Assembly (NCBI RefSeq): GCF_034422975.1
Contig: NZ_CP139873.1
Span: forward strand, 682,001 to 746,000
DNA length: 64,000 nt
From: Idiomarina sp. PL1-037
GTDB taxonomy: Bacteria; Pseudomonadota; Gammaproteobacteria; Enterobacterales; Alteromonadaceae
Direction of reading: 5' to 3'
In this document: piece by piece, positions 15,301 through 20,711 of the stretch
How positions within the stretch are numbered: the stretch's first letter is position 1
Layout: the number at the start of each line of letters is the position of its first letter
The notes under the pieces: generated by a model
What the model saw: the letters and a program-made list of their open reading frames with translations, nothing else
Database searches by the model: none
Told to the model about the DNA's origin: nothing
Translations under genes and position numbers: made by a program

Positions 15301-18300
15301 TTTAACCATCAATGCTGTCGCGAACGATAACAACGGTACTGAACAAACTGCTTCCACAAACGATGAACTGGATAACGTGGACGGCAGCCTGAGTGCTGAT
15401 GCGACCGTCACTGACGGTACGGTAACCGTGAGCGGTGGCTCGACGGACTTACCGGAAGGCACGGAAGTGGCGATCACGATCACCGATGAGAACGGTGACA
15501 CCGTTGAAACCACAGCGACAGTCGATGCGAACGGTGACTATACGGTTGATGTGGATGTGTCCGGTCTGGTCGATGGTGAACTGACGATTGATGCGTCGGC
15601 GACGGATAATAACGGTGAAACGGTTACTGCGACCGATACCGCTGAGCTGGATAATGTAGCTGGTGATCTAACAGTTGCGAGTGACGTGACTGATGGCAGC
15701 ATCACGGTGTCGGGTAGTTCCACCGATATGGCCGAAGGTACCGAAGTCGCGATCACTATTATCGATGAAAATGGTGATACGGTTACGGCCACAGCGACCA
15801 TCGCAGCCGATGGCACGTATACAGTGGATGCGGACATCTCCGGCCTGGTGGATGGTGACTTAACCATCAATGCGGTAGCGAACGATAACAACGGTACCGA
15901 ACAAACTGCTTCCACGAACGATGAGCTGGATAATGTCGAAGGTGATCTGACGGTCAGCAGCACGGTTACCGACGGTAGCATCACAGTGTCCGGCAGCTCG
16001 GTCGATATGGCCGAGGGTACAGAAGTCGCTATTACCATTACCGATGAAAATGGCGATACCGTTACCACGACAGCGATTGTGGATGGTGACGGCAACTACA
16101 GCACCAATGCGGACATCTCCGGCCTGGTTGACGGTGATTTAACCATCAATGCTGTCGCTGAGGATAACAACGGTACCGAACAGACTGCTTCGACGAATGA
16201 TGAGCTGGACAATGTAGCCGGTGATCTGACGGTTGCCAGCTCAGTGACTGATGGCAGCATTACTGTTTCTGGTAGCTCGGTCGATATGGCTGAGGGTACG
16301 GAAGTCGCTATTACCATTACCGATGAAAATGGCGATACCGTTACCACGACAGCGATTGTGGATGGTGACGGCAACTACAGCACCAATGCGGACATCTCGG
16401 GCCTGGTTGACGGTGACTTAACCATTAATGCTGTCGCGAATGACAACAACGATACTGAACAGACTGCTTCCACGAACGATGAGCTGGATAACGTGGACGG
16501 CAGCCTGAGTGCTGACTCGACTGTCACTGATGGTACCGTGACGGTGAGCGGTGGGTCGACTGACTTACCGGAAGGCGCGGAAGTCGCGATCACAATCACC
16601 GATGCGAACGGTGATACCGTTGAAACCACAGCAACGGTGGATGCGAACGGTGACTATACGGTTGATGCGGATGTGTCCGGTCTGGTTGATGGCGAGCTGA
16701 CGATTGATGCGTCTGCGACGGATAATAACGGTGAAACGGTTACTGCGACCGATACCGCTGAGCTGGATAATGTCGAAGGTGATCTGACGGTCAACAGTTC
16801 AGTAACTGACGGTAACATCACCGTGTCCGGCAGCTCGGTGGATATGGCGGAAGGCACAGAAGTAAGCATCACTATTACCGACGCGAATGGTGACACGGTT
16901 ACGGCAACTGCTACTGTTGGTGCTGACGGTAATTACACCGTGGATGCGGATATCTCCGGCCTGGTGGATGGTGACTTAACCATTAATGCTGTCGCGAATG
17001 ACAACAACGATACTGAACAGACTGCTTCCACGAACGATGAGCTGGATAACGTGGACGGCAGCCTGAGTGCTGATGCGACCGTCACTGACGGTACGGTAAC
17101 CGTGAGCGGTGGCTCGACGGACTTACCGGAAGGCACGGAAGTGGCGATCACGATCACCGATGCGAACGGTGGCACCGTTGAAACCACAGCCACCGTGGAT
17201 GCGAACGGTGACTATACGGTTGATGCGGATGTGTCCGGTCTGGTCGATGGTGAACTGACGATTGATGCGTCGGCGACGGATAATAACGGTGAAACGGTTA
17301 CTGCGACCGATACAGCAGAGCTGGATACCACGGCTCCAACATTGACGATAAACGCCCCGGATACCAACGACACAACGCCGATACTGAGTGGTACGTCGGA
17401 TGAAATTGGTGCAACAATCAGTGTGACGGTCACCGATGCCAATAATCAAACCCAGACCTTAACGGCGATTGTTGCTGCAGATGGTAGCTGGACTGTGGAT
17501 GTAGCGGATGAATTGGCAGAAGGTACTTACACAGTGCAGGCGTCGGTTGAAGATGATGCGGGTAATGAAGCGGTAGCTAACACCCAAGGCGAAATTGATT
17601 TAACAGCACCTACTTTGACCCTGGAAGTGCCAACTAACGTGAACGATACCACACCAACCATAAGCGGAACTTCCGATGAAATTGGTGGCACAGTCTACTT
17701 AGTGGTGACGGATGCGGACGGTAATGAACAGCAACTTGAAGCAACGGTTGATAACAATGGTAACTGGCAGGTTGATGCTGAAATTCCGTTAGCGGTGGGT
17801 GAGTATACTGTTAGCGCGACAATTTCTGATGACGTGGGTAACCAGGCTCAGGCAAGCCAGAGCGAAGGCACGATTGAACCATCAGTTACTATTGTTGATT
17901 TTGAGCTGAATTCAGAAGTAGGCGTTAACGTTACTGACTCGATTTGGAGCGGTGGAGTATCGAATAACCAGTTCGGTATCGTTTCGAATTATTCTGTAAA
18001 TGAGAATGACTCTAATCAACGCGTTAATAGTCGAGATATTGACGACGATGATACTCGAAATTTAAATATTACCTCACAAGAAGGTAGTAACGAAACTTAC
18101 TTGTTTGCGGTAGGTGATACGTACATAGTTTCTTATGACAAGTATGTAGGGAGAGAGTGGAGCTGGGACGAGTTTAAATGGGTTGAAGTTTGGGAAACTA
18201 TTGAATTAGAAATGACCGTAACACGTTCAGATGTTCAGGGCTTTAACGGTCAAGATGCTGATTTACTGGTTCTGACTGGCACCCTCCCTGATGGAACACC

Positions 18301-19162
18301 TGTTACCATGGTTATGGATTCCGATGGTATCCAGAATAGTACCAACTATTACGTCAACGACCTTTACGACACTGACGTTGGCTTCAGAGAATTCACGGTC
18401 AATGGCGAAGCAGCTGTAAACTCAACGGTAACTATCGAGCAAGTTGACGAAAATGGTAATGTCATAGACTCAGCTACTGTTACGAGCGATGCTAATGGCC
18501 AGTGGAGCTACGATGTCGGTCAATTAGAAGGGCGCTCCGGCATTCTCAAGGTGACCTCTATAGACCAATACGGTAACGAATCCGTCGATGAGAAAAACTT
18601 CTTATTCGGTGAAACGAATAACGAGAATACTCTGGAAGGCTCTGGTAGCAGTGATCTTATTGTCGGTGGTCTTGAAGACGATAGTATTACTGGCGGACAA
18701 GATTCTGACGTCCTTATTGGCGGTGGCGGTAACGATACCTTCGTCTGGAACAACGACGACGAAGGAACCGTTAATATTCCTGAGGCTGATACCATTCAGG
18801 ACTTCACTTTAGGTAATTTCTCCAGTGATGAAGATGCGGATCGCTTAGATCTTTCGGACTTATTGCAAGGTGAGAGCACAGGCACTATCGATAATTACCT
18901 ATACGCCGAAGATGATGGTAACGGTAATACCGTGTTGCACATTAATTCTGAGGGTAACCTTGGCACTGATAACGCTGACCAGGTAGTGACGCTTCAGGAC
19001 GTGCAAATGGCAGATGGTCAATCATCGAGCGACTTTATTCAACAAATGTTAAACGATGGTCAATTGTTGATAGACAATGGCAGCTCCGCTTCCACACAAA
19101 GCAGCAGCGAAGGAGCTTCCATTGATTTACATCAAACTAATAAGCTGTCTGGCTTAGAGTAG
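371..19162 (+). CDS. Giant LapA-type biofilm adhesin (type I secreted)
   Basis: A 6,263-residue surface adhesin. Residues 1-107 form a LapA-like retention module. A PAAG site (108-111, bases 692-703) matches the di-alanine site cut by LapG proteases and is followed by an Ala/Gly-rich linker. A diverged Ig-like unit (about 168-261) precedes 58 repeats of 93 residues each (262-5655), which are acidic, Thr/Asp/Gly-rich and Cys-free. Two more Ig-like domains follow (about 5656-5840), then a Trp-rich segment (about 5841-6010) and a further Ig-like unit. RTX-type glycine/aspartate motifs (about 6090-6127) and a C-terminal type I secretion signal region end the protein. There is no N-terminal signal peptide, as expected for this export route. 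By analogy with LapA/BpfA it is held in the outer-membrane TolC pore by the N-terminus and released when LapG cuts. The start is supported by GAGG at 361-364. Confidence 0.95.
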   Translation: MIATIVRIEGNVQVQRADGSIENLAVGDQLFEGDVVLTESNSNVVLEYPNDEQVLIQGGASFAITREQLPDDDSVDDLEFIADESSADDILNVLDETDGDLLEQFQAPAAGNAAAGGDTGSNFVRLARVLETVYDTPIGLTPVEIAGGDITAAAAEQPDPGAVSSGTINLTAEYDQGGSGLTLSGTTTNLPPASTVSLLLTDSQGNQFTLTTTTNADGSYSVSGVDLTSLNDGNITIQASAVDATGETITDSDAVVVDETAGNLTVTSDVTDGNITVSGTSTDMAEGTEVAITITDANGTSVETTATIAADGTYTVDADISGLVDGDLTINAVANDNNGTEQTASTNDELDNVAGDLTVASDVTDGSITVSGTSTDMAEGTEVAITITDKNGTSVETTATIAADGTYTVDADISGLVDGPLTINAVADDNNDTEQTASTNDELDNVDGDLTVASDVTDGSITVSGTSTDMAEGTEVAITIIDENGETVTATATIAADGTYTVDADISGLVDGPLTINAVADDNNDTEQTASTNDELDNVDGDLTVASDVTDGSITVSGTSTDMAEGTEVAITIIDENGETVTATATIAADGTYTVDADISGLVDGPLTINAVADDNNDTEQTASTNDELDNVDGDLTVASDVTDGSITVSGTSTDMAEGTEVAITIIDENGETVTATATIAADGTYTVDADISGLVDGPLTINAVADDNNDTEQTASTNDELDNVDGDLTVASDVTDGSITVSGTSTDMAEGTEVAITIIDENGETVTATATIAADGTYTVDADISGLVDGDLTINAVADDNNGTEQTASTNDELDNVAGDLTVTSAVTDGSITVSGTSTDMAEGTEVAITITDENGETVTATATIAADGTYTVDADISGLVDGPLTINAVAEDNNGTEQTASTNDELDNVAGDLTVASEVTDGSITVSGSSVDMAEGTEVSITIIDENGDTVTTTAIVDGDGNYSTNADISGLVDGDLTINAVANDNNGTEQTASTNDELDNVAGDLTVASDVTDGNITVSGGSVDMAEGTEVSITIIDENGDTVTTTAIVDGDGNYSTNADISGLVDGQLTINAKANDNNDTEQTASTNDELDNVDGSLSADASVTDGTVTVSGGSTDLPEGAEVAITITDANGDTVETTATVDANGDYTVDADVSGLVDGELTIDASATDNNGETVTATDTAELDNVAGDLTVTSDVTDGSITVSGTSTDMAEGTEVSITITDANGDTVTATATVGADGNYTVDADISGLVDGQLTINAVANDNNGTEQTASTNDELDNVAGDLTVASDVTDGNITVSGGSVDMAEGTEVTITITDENGDTVTATAVVDANGNYSTDTDISGLVDGDLTINAVANDNNGTEQTASTNDELDNVDGSLSVESTVTDGSITVSGSSVDMSEGTEVTITIEDENGDTVTTTAIVDGDGNYSTNADISGLVDGDLTINAVAEDNNGTEQTASTNDELDNVAGDLTVASEVTDGSITVSGTSTDMAAGTEVAITIEDENGDTVTATATIAADGTYTVDADISGLVDGPLTINAVANDNNGTEQTASTNDELDNVAGDLTVASDVTDGNITVSGSSVDMAEGTEVSITIIDANGDTVTATATIAADGTYTVDADISGLVDGELTINAVADDNNDTEQTASTTDELDNVAGDLTVASEVTDGSITVSGTSTDMAEGTEVAITITDVNGTSVETTATIAADGTYTVDADMSGLVDGDLTINAVANDNNGTEQTASTTDELDNVAGDLTVTSDVTDGTITVSGTSTDMAEGTEVAITITDKNGTSVETTATIAADGTYTVDADISGLVDGDLTINAVANDNNGTEQTASTTDELDNVAGDLTVTSDVTDGNITVSGGSVDMAEGTEVTISITDENGDTVTATAVVDANGNYSTNADISGLVDGDLTINAVADDNNGTEQTASTTDELDNVAGDLTVASDVTDGSITISGSSVDMAEGTEVSITIIDANGDTVTATATIAADGTYTVDADISGLVDGDLTINAVANDNNGTEQTASTNDELDNVAGDLTVASDVTDGSITVSGTSTDMAEGTEVSITIIDANGDTVTATATIAADGTYTVDTDISGLVDGDLTINAVANDNNGTEQTASTNDELDNVAGDLTVASDVTDGSITVSGSSVDMAEGTEVTITITDENGDTVTTTAIVDGDGNYSTNADISGLVDGDLTINAVADDNNDTEQTASTNDELDNVAGDLTVNSSVNDGNITVSGSSVDMAEGTEVAITITDANGDTVTATATIAADGTYTVDADISGLVDGDLIINAIAEDNNGTEQTASTNDELDNVAGDLTVASDVTDGNITVSGGSVDMAEGTEVSITIIDENGDTVTTTAIVDGDGNYSTNADISGLVDGDLTINAVASDNNGTEQTASTNDELDNVAGDLTVASDVTDGNITVSGGSVDMAEGTEVTITITDENGDTVTTTAIVDGDGNYSTNADISGLVDGPLTINAVANDNNGTEQTASTNDELDNVAGDLTVTSDVTDGNITVSGTSTDMAEGTEVTITITDENGDTVTATAVVDANGNYSTDTDISHLVDGDLTINAVANDNNGTEQTASTNDELDNVDGSLSADATVTDGTVTVSGGSTDLPEGTEVAITITDANGDTVETTATVDANGDYTVDADVSGLVDGELTIDASATDNNGETVTATDTAELDNVAGDLTVASDVTDGSITVSGSSVDMAEGTEVSITIIDENGDTVTTTAIVDGDGNYSTNADISGLVDGDLTINAVASDNNGTEQTASTNDELDNVAGDLTVASDVTDGSITVSGSSVDMAEGTEVTITIEDENGDTVTTTAIVDGDGNYSTNADISGLVDGPLTINAVANDNNGTEQTASTNDELDNVAGDLTVTSAVTDGSITVSGTSTDMAEGTEVAITITDENGDTVTTTAIVDGDGNYSTNADISGLVDGDLTINAVAEDNNGTEQTASTNDELDNVDGSLSADASVTNGTVTVSGGSTDLPEGTEVAITITDANGDTVETTATVDANGDYTVDADVSGLVDGELTIDASATDNNGDPVSATDTAELDNVAGDLTVASDVTDGNITVSGTSTDMAEGTEVTIAIIDANGDTVTATAVVDANGNYSTNADISGLVDGDLTINAVAEDNNGTEQTASTNDELDNVDGSLSADATVTDGTVTVSGGSTDLPEGTEVAITITDANGDTVETTATVDANGDYTVDADVSGLVDGELTIDASATDNNGETVTATDTAELDNVAGDLTVASDVTDGSITVSGSSVDMAEGTEVSITIIDENGDTVTTTAIVDGDGNYSTNADISGLVDGDLTINAVANDNNGTEQTASTNDELDNVAGDLTVASDVTDGNITVSGGSVDMAEGTEVSITIIDENGDTVTTTAIVDGDGNYSTNADISGLVDGDLTINAVADDNNGTEQTASTNDELDNVAGDLTVASDVTDGNITVSGSSVDMAEGTEVSITIIDENGDTVTTTAIVDGDGNYSTNADISGLVDGDLTINAVADDNNGTEQTASTNDELDNVAGDLTVASDVTDGNITVSGSSVDMAEGTEVSITIIDENGDTVTTTAIVDGDGNYSTNADISGLVDGDLTINAVANDNNGTEQTASTNDELDNVNGSLSADATVTDGTVTVSGGSTDLPEGAEVAITITDANGDIVETTATVDANGDYTVDADVSGLVDGELTIDASATDNNGDPVSATDTAELDNVAGDLTVASDVTDGNITVSGTSTDMAEGTEVTITIIDANGDTVTATATVGADGNYTVDADISGLVDGQLTINAVADDNNGTEQTASTTDELDNVAGDLTVNSSVTDGNITVSGSSVDMAEGTEVSITIIDANGDTVTATATVGADGNYTVDADISGLVDGQLTINAVADDNNGTEQTASTNDELDNVAGDLTVNSSVNDGNITVSGSSVDMAEGTEVSITITDANGDTVTATAVVDADGNYSTDTDISGLVDGDLTIDAVANDNNGTEQTASTNDELDNVAGDLTVTSDVTDGSITVSGSSTDMAEGTEVTITITDDNGDTVTATAVVDADGNYSTDTDISGLVDGDLTINAVANDNNGTEQTASTNDELDNVAGDLTVTSDVTDGSITVSGSSVDMAEGTEVSITITDANGDTVTATATVGADGNYTVDADISGLVDGQLTINAVANDNNGTEQTASTNDELDNVDGSLSADATVTDGTVTVSGGSTDLPEGTEVAITITDANGDTVETTATVDANGDYTVDADVSGLVDGELTIDASATDNNGDPVSATDTAELDNVAGDLTVASEVTDGSITVSGSSVDMAEGTEVAITITDENGDTVTTTAIVDGDGNYSTNADISGLVDGDLTINAVANDNNGTEQTASTNDELDNVDGSLSADATVTDGTVTVSGGSTDLPEGTEVAITITDENGDTVETTATVDANGDYTVDVDVSGLVDGELTIDASATDNNGETVTATDTAELDNVAGDLTVASDVTDGSITVSGSSTDMAEGTEVAITIIDENGDTVTATATVGADGNYTVDADISGLVDGDLIINAIAEDNNGTEQTASTNDELDNVDGSLSADATVTDGTVTVSGGSTDLPEGTEVAITITDANGDTVETTATVDANGDYTVDADVSGLVDGELTIDASATDNNGDPVSATDTTELDNVAGDLTVTSDVTDGNITVSGTSTDMTEGTEVAITITDANGDTVTATATVDANGDYTVDTDISGLVDGDLTIDAVANDNNGTEQTASTNDELDNVAGDLTVTSDVTDGNITVLGTSTDMAEGTEVAITITDANGDTVTATATVGADGNYTVDADISGLVDGDLTIDAVANDNNGTEQTASTNDELDNVDGSLSADATVTDGTVTVSGGSTDLPEGTEVAITITDANGDTVETTATVDANGDYTVDADVSGLVDGELTIDASATDNNGDPVSATDTAELDNVAGDLTVASEVTDGSITVSGSSVDMAEGTEVAITITDENGDTVTTTAIVDGDGNYSTNADISGLVDGDLTINAVANDNNGTEQTASTNDELDNVDGSLSADATVTDGTVTVSGGSTDLPEGTEVAITITDENGDTVETTATVDANGDYTVDVDVSGLVDGELTIDASATDNNGETVTATDTAELDNVAGDLTVASDVTDGSITVSGSSTDMAEGTEVAITIIDENGDTVTATATIAADGTYTVDADISGLVDGDLTINAVANDNNGTEQTASTNDELDNVEGDLTVSSTVTDGSITVSGSSVDMAEGTEVAITITDENGDTVTTTAIVDGDGNYSTNADISGLVDGDLTINAVAEDNNGTEQTASTNDELDNVAGDLTVASSVTDGSITVSGSSVDMAEGTEVAITITDENGDTVTTTAIVDGDGNYSTNADISGLVDGDLTINAVANDNNDTEQTASTNDELDNVDGSLSADSTVTDGTVTVSGGSTDLPEGAEVAITITDANGDTVETTATVDANGDYTVDADVSGLVDGELTIDASATDNNGETVTATDTAELDNVEGDLTVNSSVTDGNITVSGSSVDMAEGTEVSITITDANGDTVTATATVGADGNYTVDADISGLVDGDLTINAVANDNNDTEQTASTNDELDNVDGSLSADATVTDGTVTVSGGSTDLPEGTEVAITITDANGGTVETTATVDANGDYTVDADVSGLVDGELTIDASATDNNGETVTATDTAELDTTAPTLTINAPDTNDTTPILSGTSDEIGATISVTVTDANNQTQTLTAIVAADGSWTVDVADELAEGTYTVQASVEDDAGNEAVANTQGEIDLTAPTLTLEVPTNVNDTTPTISGTSDEIGGTVYLVVTDADGNEQQLEATVDNNGNWQVDAEIPLAVGEYTVSATISDDVGNQAQASQSEGTIEPSVTIVDFELNSEVGVNVTDSIWSGGVSNNQFGIVSNYSVNENDSNQRVNSRDIDDDDTRNLNITSQEGSNETYLFAVGDTYIVSYDKYVGREWSWDEFKWVEVWETIELEMTVTRSDVQGFNGQDADLLVLTGTLPDGTPVTMVMDSDGIQNSTNYYVNDLYDTDVGFREFTVNGEAAVNSTVTIEQVDENGNVIDSATVTSDANGQWSYDVGQLEGRSGILKVTSIDQYGNESVDEKNFLFGETNNENTLEGSGSSDLIVGGLEDDSITGGQDSDVLIGGGGNDTFVWNNDDEGTVNIPEADTIQDFTLGNFSSDEDADRLDLSDLLQGESTGTIDNYLYAEDDGNGNTVLHINSEGNLGTDNADQVVTLQDVQMADGQSSSDFIQQMLNDGQLLIDNGSSASTQSSSEGASIDLHQTNKLSGLE
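1154..17335 (+). repeat. 58 tandem repeats of exactly 279 bp inside the adhesin gene
   Basis: Counting from the Gly codon of the first unit (1154) to the equivalent position where the pattern ends (17336) gives 16,182 bases, which is exactly 58 x 279. No net indel has accumulated in the array. Two main unit types are seen. The majority type begins GDLTV and has DMAEGTEV. A second type, about 12 copies from 3.7 kb onward, begins GSLSAD, has STDLPEG and ends TATDTAELDNV or SATDTAELDNV. Units between about 1.6 and 2.75 kb are near-identical at the DNA level, and a multi-unit block recurs 1,953 bases (seven units) downstream of itself. Confidence 0.95.
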
Positions 19163-19182
19163 TTCTTATGACCTAGTACAAA

Positions 19183-19231
19183 CGGGCTAGATCCTGACTT
19201 AAATTGGTTAGGACTCTAGCTCGTCTATTTT
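19183..19231 (+). terminator. Terminator after the adhesin gene
   Basis: A long imperfect stem pairs CGGGCTAGATCCTGA (19183-19197) with TTAGGACTCTAGCTCG (19208-19223) and is followed by the T-rich TCTATTTT. It separates the adhesin gene from the secretion operon, although read-through is possible. Confidence 0.65.
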
Positions 19232-19307
19232 CTAGTCTAATAGTAAGTGTTATAATCTTTCGAAAATAAATTGTTACAATTGTACTAGCTTCTATTAGGA
19301 GAATCTC

Positions 19308-20711
19308 GTGAAACTATTGGTTAGACGGCTGTCTGGCTGCTTGCTTGCTGGCTTATTTGCATCTGCTGTATACGCTCAGGAAGCAGAACCGAATGACACG
19401 AAAGTGTTAGAAGCGGTTATGCAGGCTGTTGAAAACAACCCGGAAGTCTTAAAGCAGTGGTATGAAATGCGAGCGGTTAGCAGTGATGTGGCCAGAGCTC
19501 GGGGCGCTTACGGCCCTCAGTTGGACGCTTCTACTTCGTATAACTATACAAAAAGAGACTATTCGTTAAACGAGGAGTTTAGCGGTAACCGCGTTAGCCT
19601 CGATTATCGGCAGCTTTTATTTGATGGTTTTGAGACATCTAACTTAGTTGAGCGTTTTCAAGAACTTCAATTAGTTCGGTATTATGAGTTAAAAACAGTT
19701 GCAGAGAATGTTGGTTATGCGGCTTTTGAGGCGTACCTTGATGTTGCAACCAACCGTGAACTGGTAAAACTGGCGCGCGATAACGTTGAAAAGCATCGTG
19801 ATGTTTATGAGCAAATAGAAGAAAGTGCTTCAGCCGGTGTCGCCCGAAACGCTGATTTAGAACAAATTAATGGACGCTTGGCACTGGCGTTAAATAACTT
19901 AGAAACTCAGCGCTCTAACCTGCATGATGTTATTAGCCGTTACCTGCGTATTGTTGGCGAATTACCGCCGCAACAAACATCCAACGTGGTTGTTTCTGAA
20001 ACCTTCCTTCCGGCAGGGACTGAAGAAGCGATGAGCCTGGCGAATAGAACGAACCCTGAACTCCATGCAGCGCTTAGAAACATACGTGCAGAAAGAAAAC
20101 AGTTAACGTCAAATAAGCGTGGTGCATACTCGCCTAAACTGAGCTTAGTTGCCAGCCAAAGCTATTCTGAATTGGACGATAACGGTTTTGATAACCATCA
20201 AAATGACACGCAGGTTGGTCTGCAGTTACGTTTTAATATTTTAAACGGTGGTCGCGACTACGCTGAGATTCGTCGTACGGTTTCTCAGGTGAACTCTGCG
20301 GAGCAACAAAGAAATTTAGTTTGTCGTAATATCAACCAAACCATTCAGGTTGAAATGAATCAAATTGAAAGTTTACGCGACAGAATTCCTCAGTTGCGTC
20401 AACACAAACTCTCTTCAGGCAAAGTACGTACTGCCTACAAAGACCAGTTTGATTTAGGCCAGCGTTCGCTGCTGGATGTGTTGGATTCTGAAAATGAGTA
20501 TTTTGAAGCCAGTATTGCTCTTGCTGAAGCCGAAACCGACTTGGAGCAGGCAAAAGCCAAGCTTCTGGCGAGCATGGGATTATTGTTGAATTCTCTAAAT
20601 ATTGATTCAAGCAAACTAAACTCAAATAAAGACTTTGAAGTTCCTGATTTACAAGTTAACTTAGACTTTGCATGTCCCGTAAAGCGAGTGACCACAGCCT
20701 ATTATGAGTAA
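19308..20711 (+). CDS. TolC-family outer membrane protein of the adhesin secretion system
   Basis: A 467-residue outer-membrane channel of the type I secretion pathway (LapE/AggA role). The GTG start is supported by AGGAG at 19297-19301. An N-terminal signal peptide (about residues 1-23, ending VYAQ) precedes alpha-helical outer-membrane efflux repeats. These show the typical ANPE-like pattern (ENNPEVLKQWYE near residue 42), the second-repeat counterpart NRTNPELHAALRNI, and QRSLLDVLDSENEYFEA near the C-terminus. In Lap systems this pore also anchors the uncut adhesin at the cell surface. The gene overlaps the following ABC transporter gene by 8 bases, so the two are very likely co-transcribed and translationally coupled. 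Confidence 0.93.
   Translation: MKLLVRRLSGCLLAGLFASAVYAQEAEPNDTKVLEAVMQAVENNPEVLKQWYEMRAVSSDVARARGAYGPQLDASTSYNYTKRDYSLNEEFSGNRVSLDYRQLLFDGFETSNLVERFQELQLVRYYELKTVAENVGYAAFEAYLDVATNRELVKLARDNVEKHRDVYEQIEESASAGVARNADLEQINGRLALALNNLETQRSNLHDVISRYLRIVGELPPQQTSNVVVSETFLPAGTEEAMSLANRTNPELHAALRNIRAERKQLTSNKRGAYSPKLSLVASQSYSELDDNGFDNHQNDTQVGLQLRFNILNGGRDYAEIRRTVSQVNSAEQQRNLVCRNINQTIQVEMNQIESLRDRIPQLRQHKLSSGKVRTAYKDQFDLGQRSLLDVLDSENEYFEASIALAEAETDLEQAKAKLLASMGLLLNSLNIDSSKLNSNKDFEVPDLQVNLDFACPVKRVTTAYYE

Noticed and set aside
1154..17335. CRISPR-like regular repetition
   Set aside because: The 279-bp period is continuous coding sequence with no separate spacers, and no cas genes are present.
1081..17442. 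Many long minus-strand ORFs, up to 726 codons, through the adhesin repeats
   Set aside because: They recur with the 279-bp period, show low-complexity Ser/Val/Pro-rich translations and mirror the repeat codons, so they are antisense shadows.
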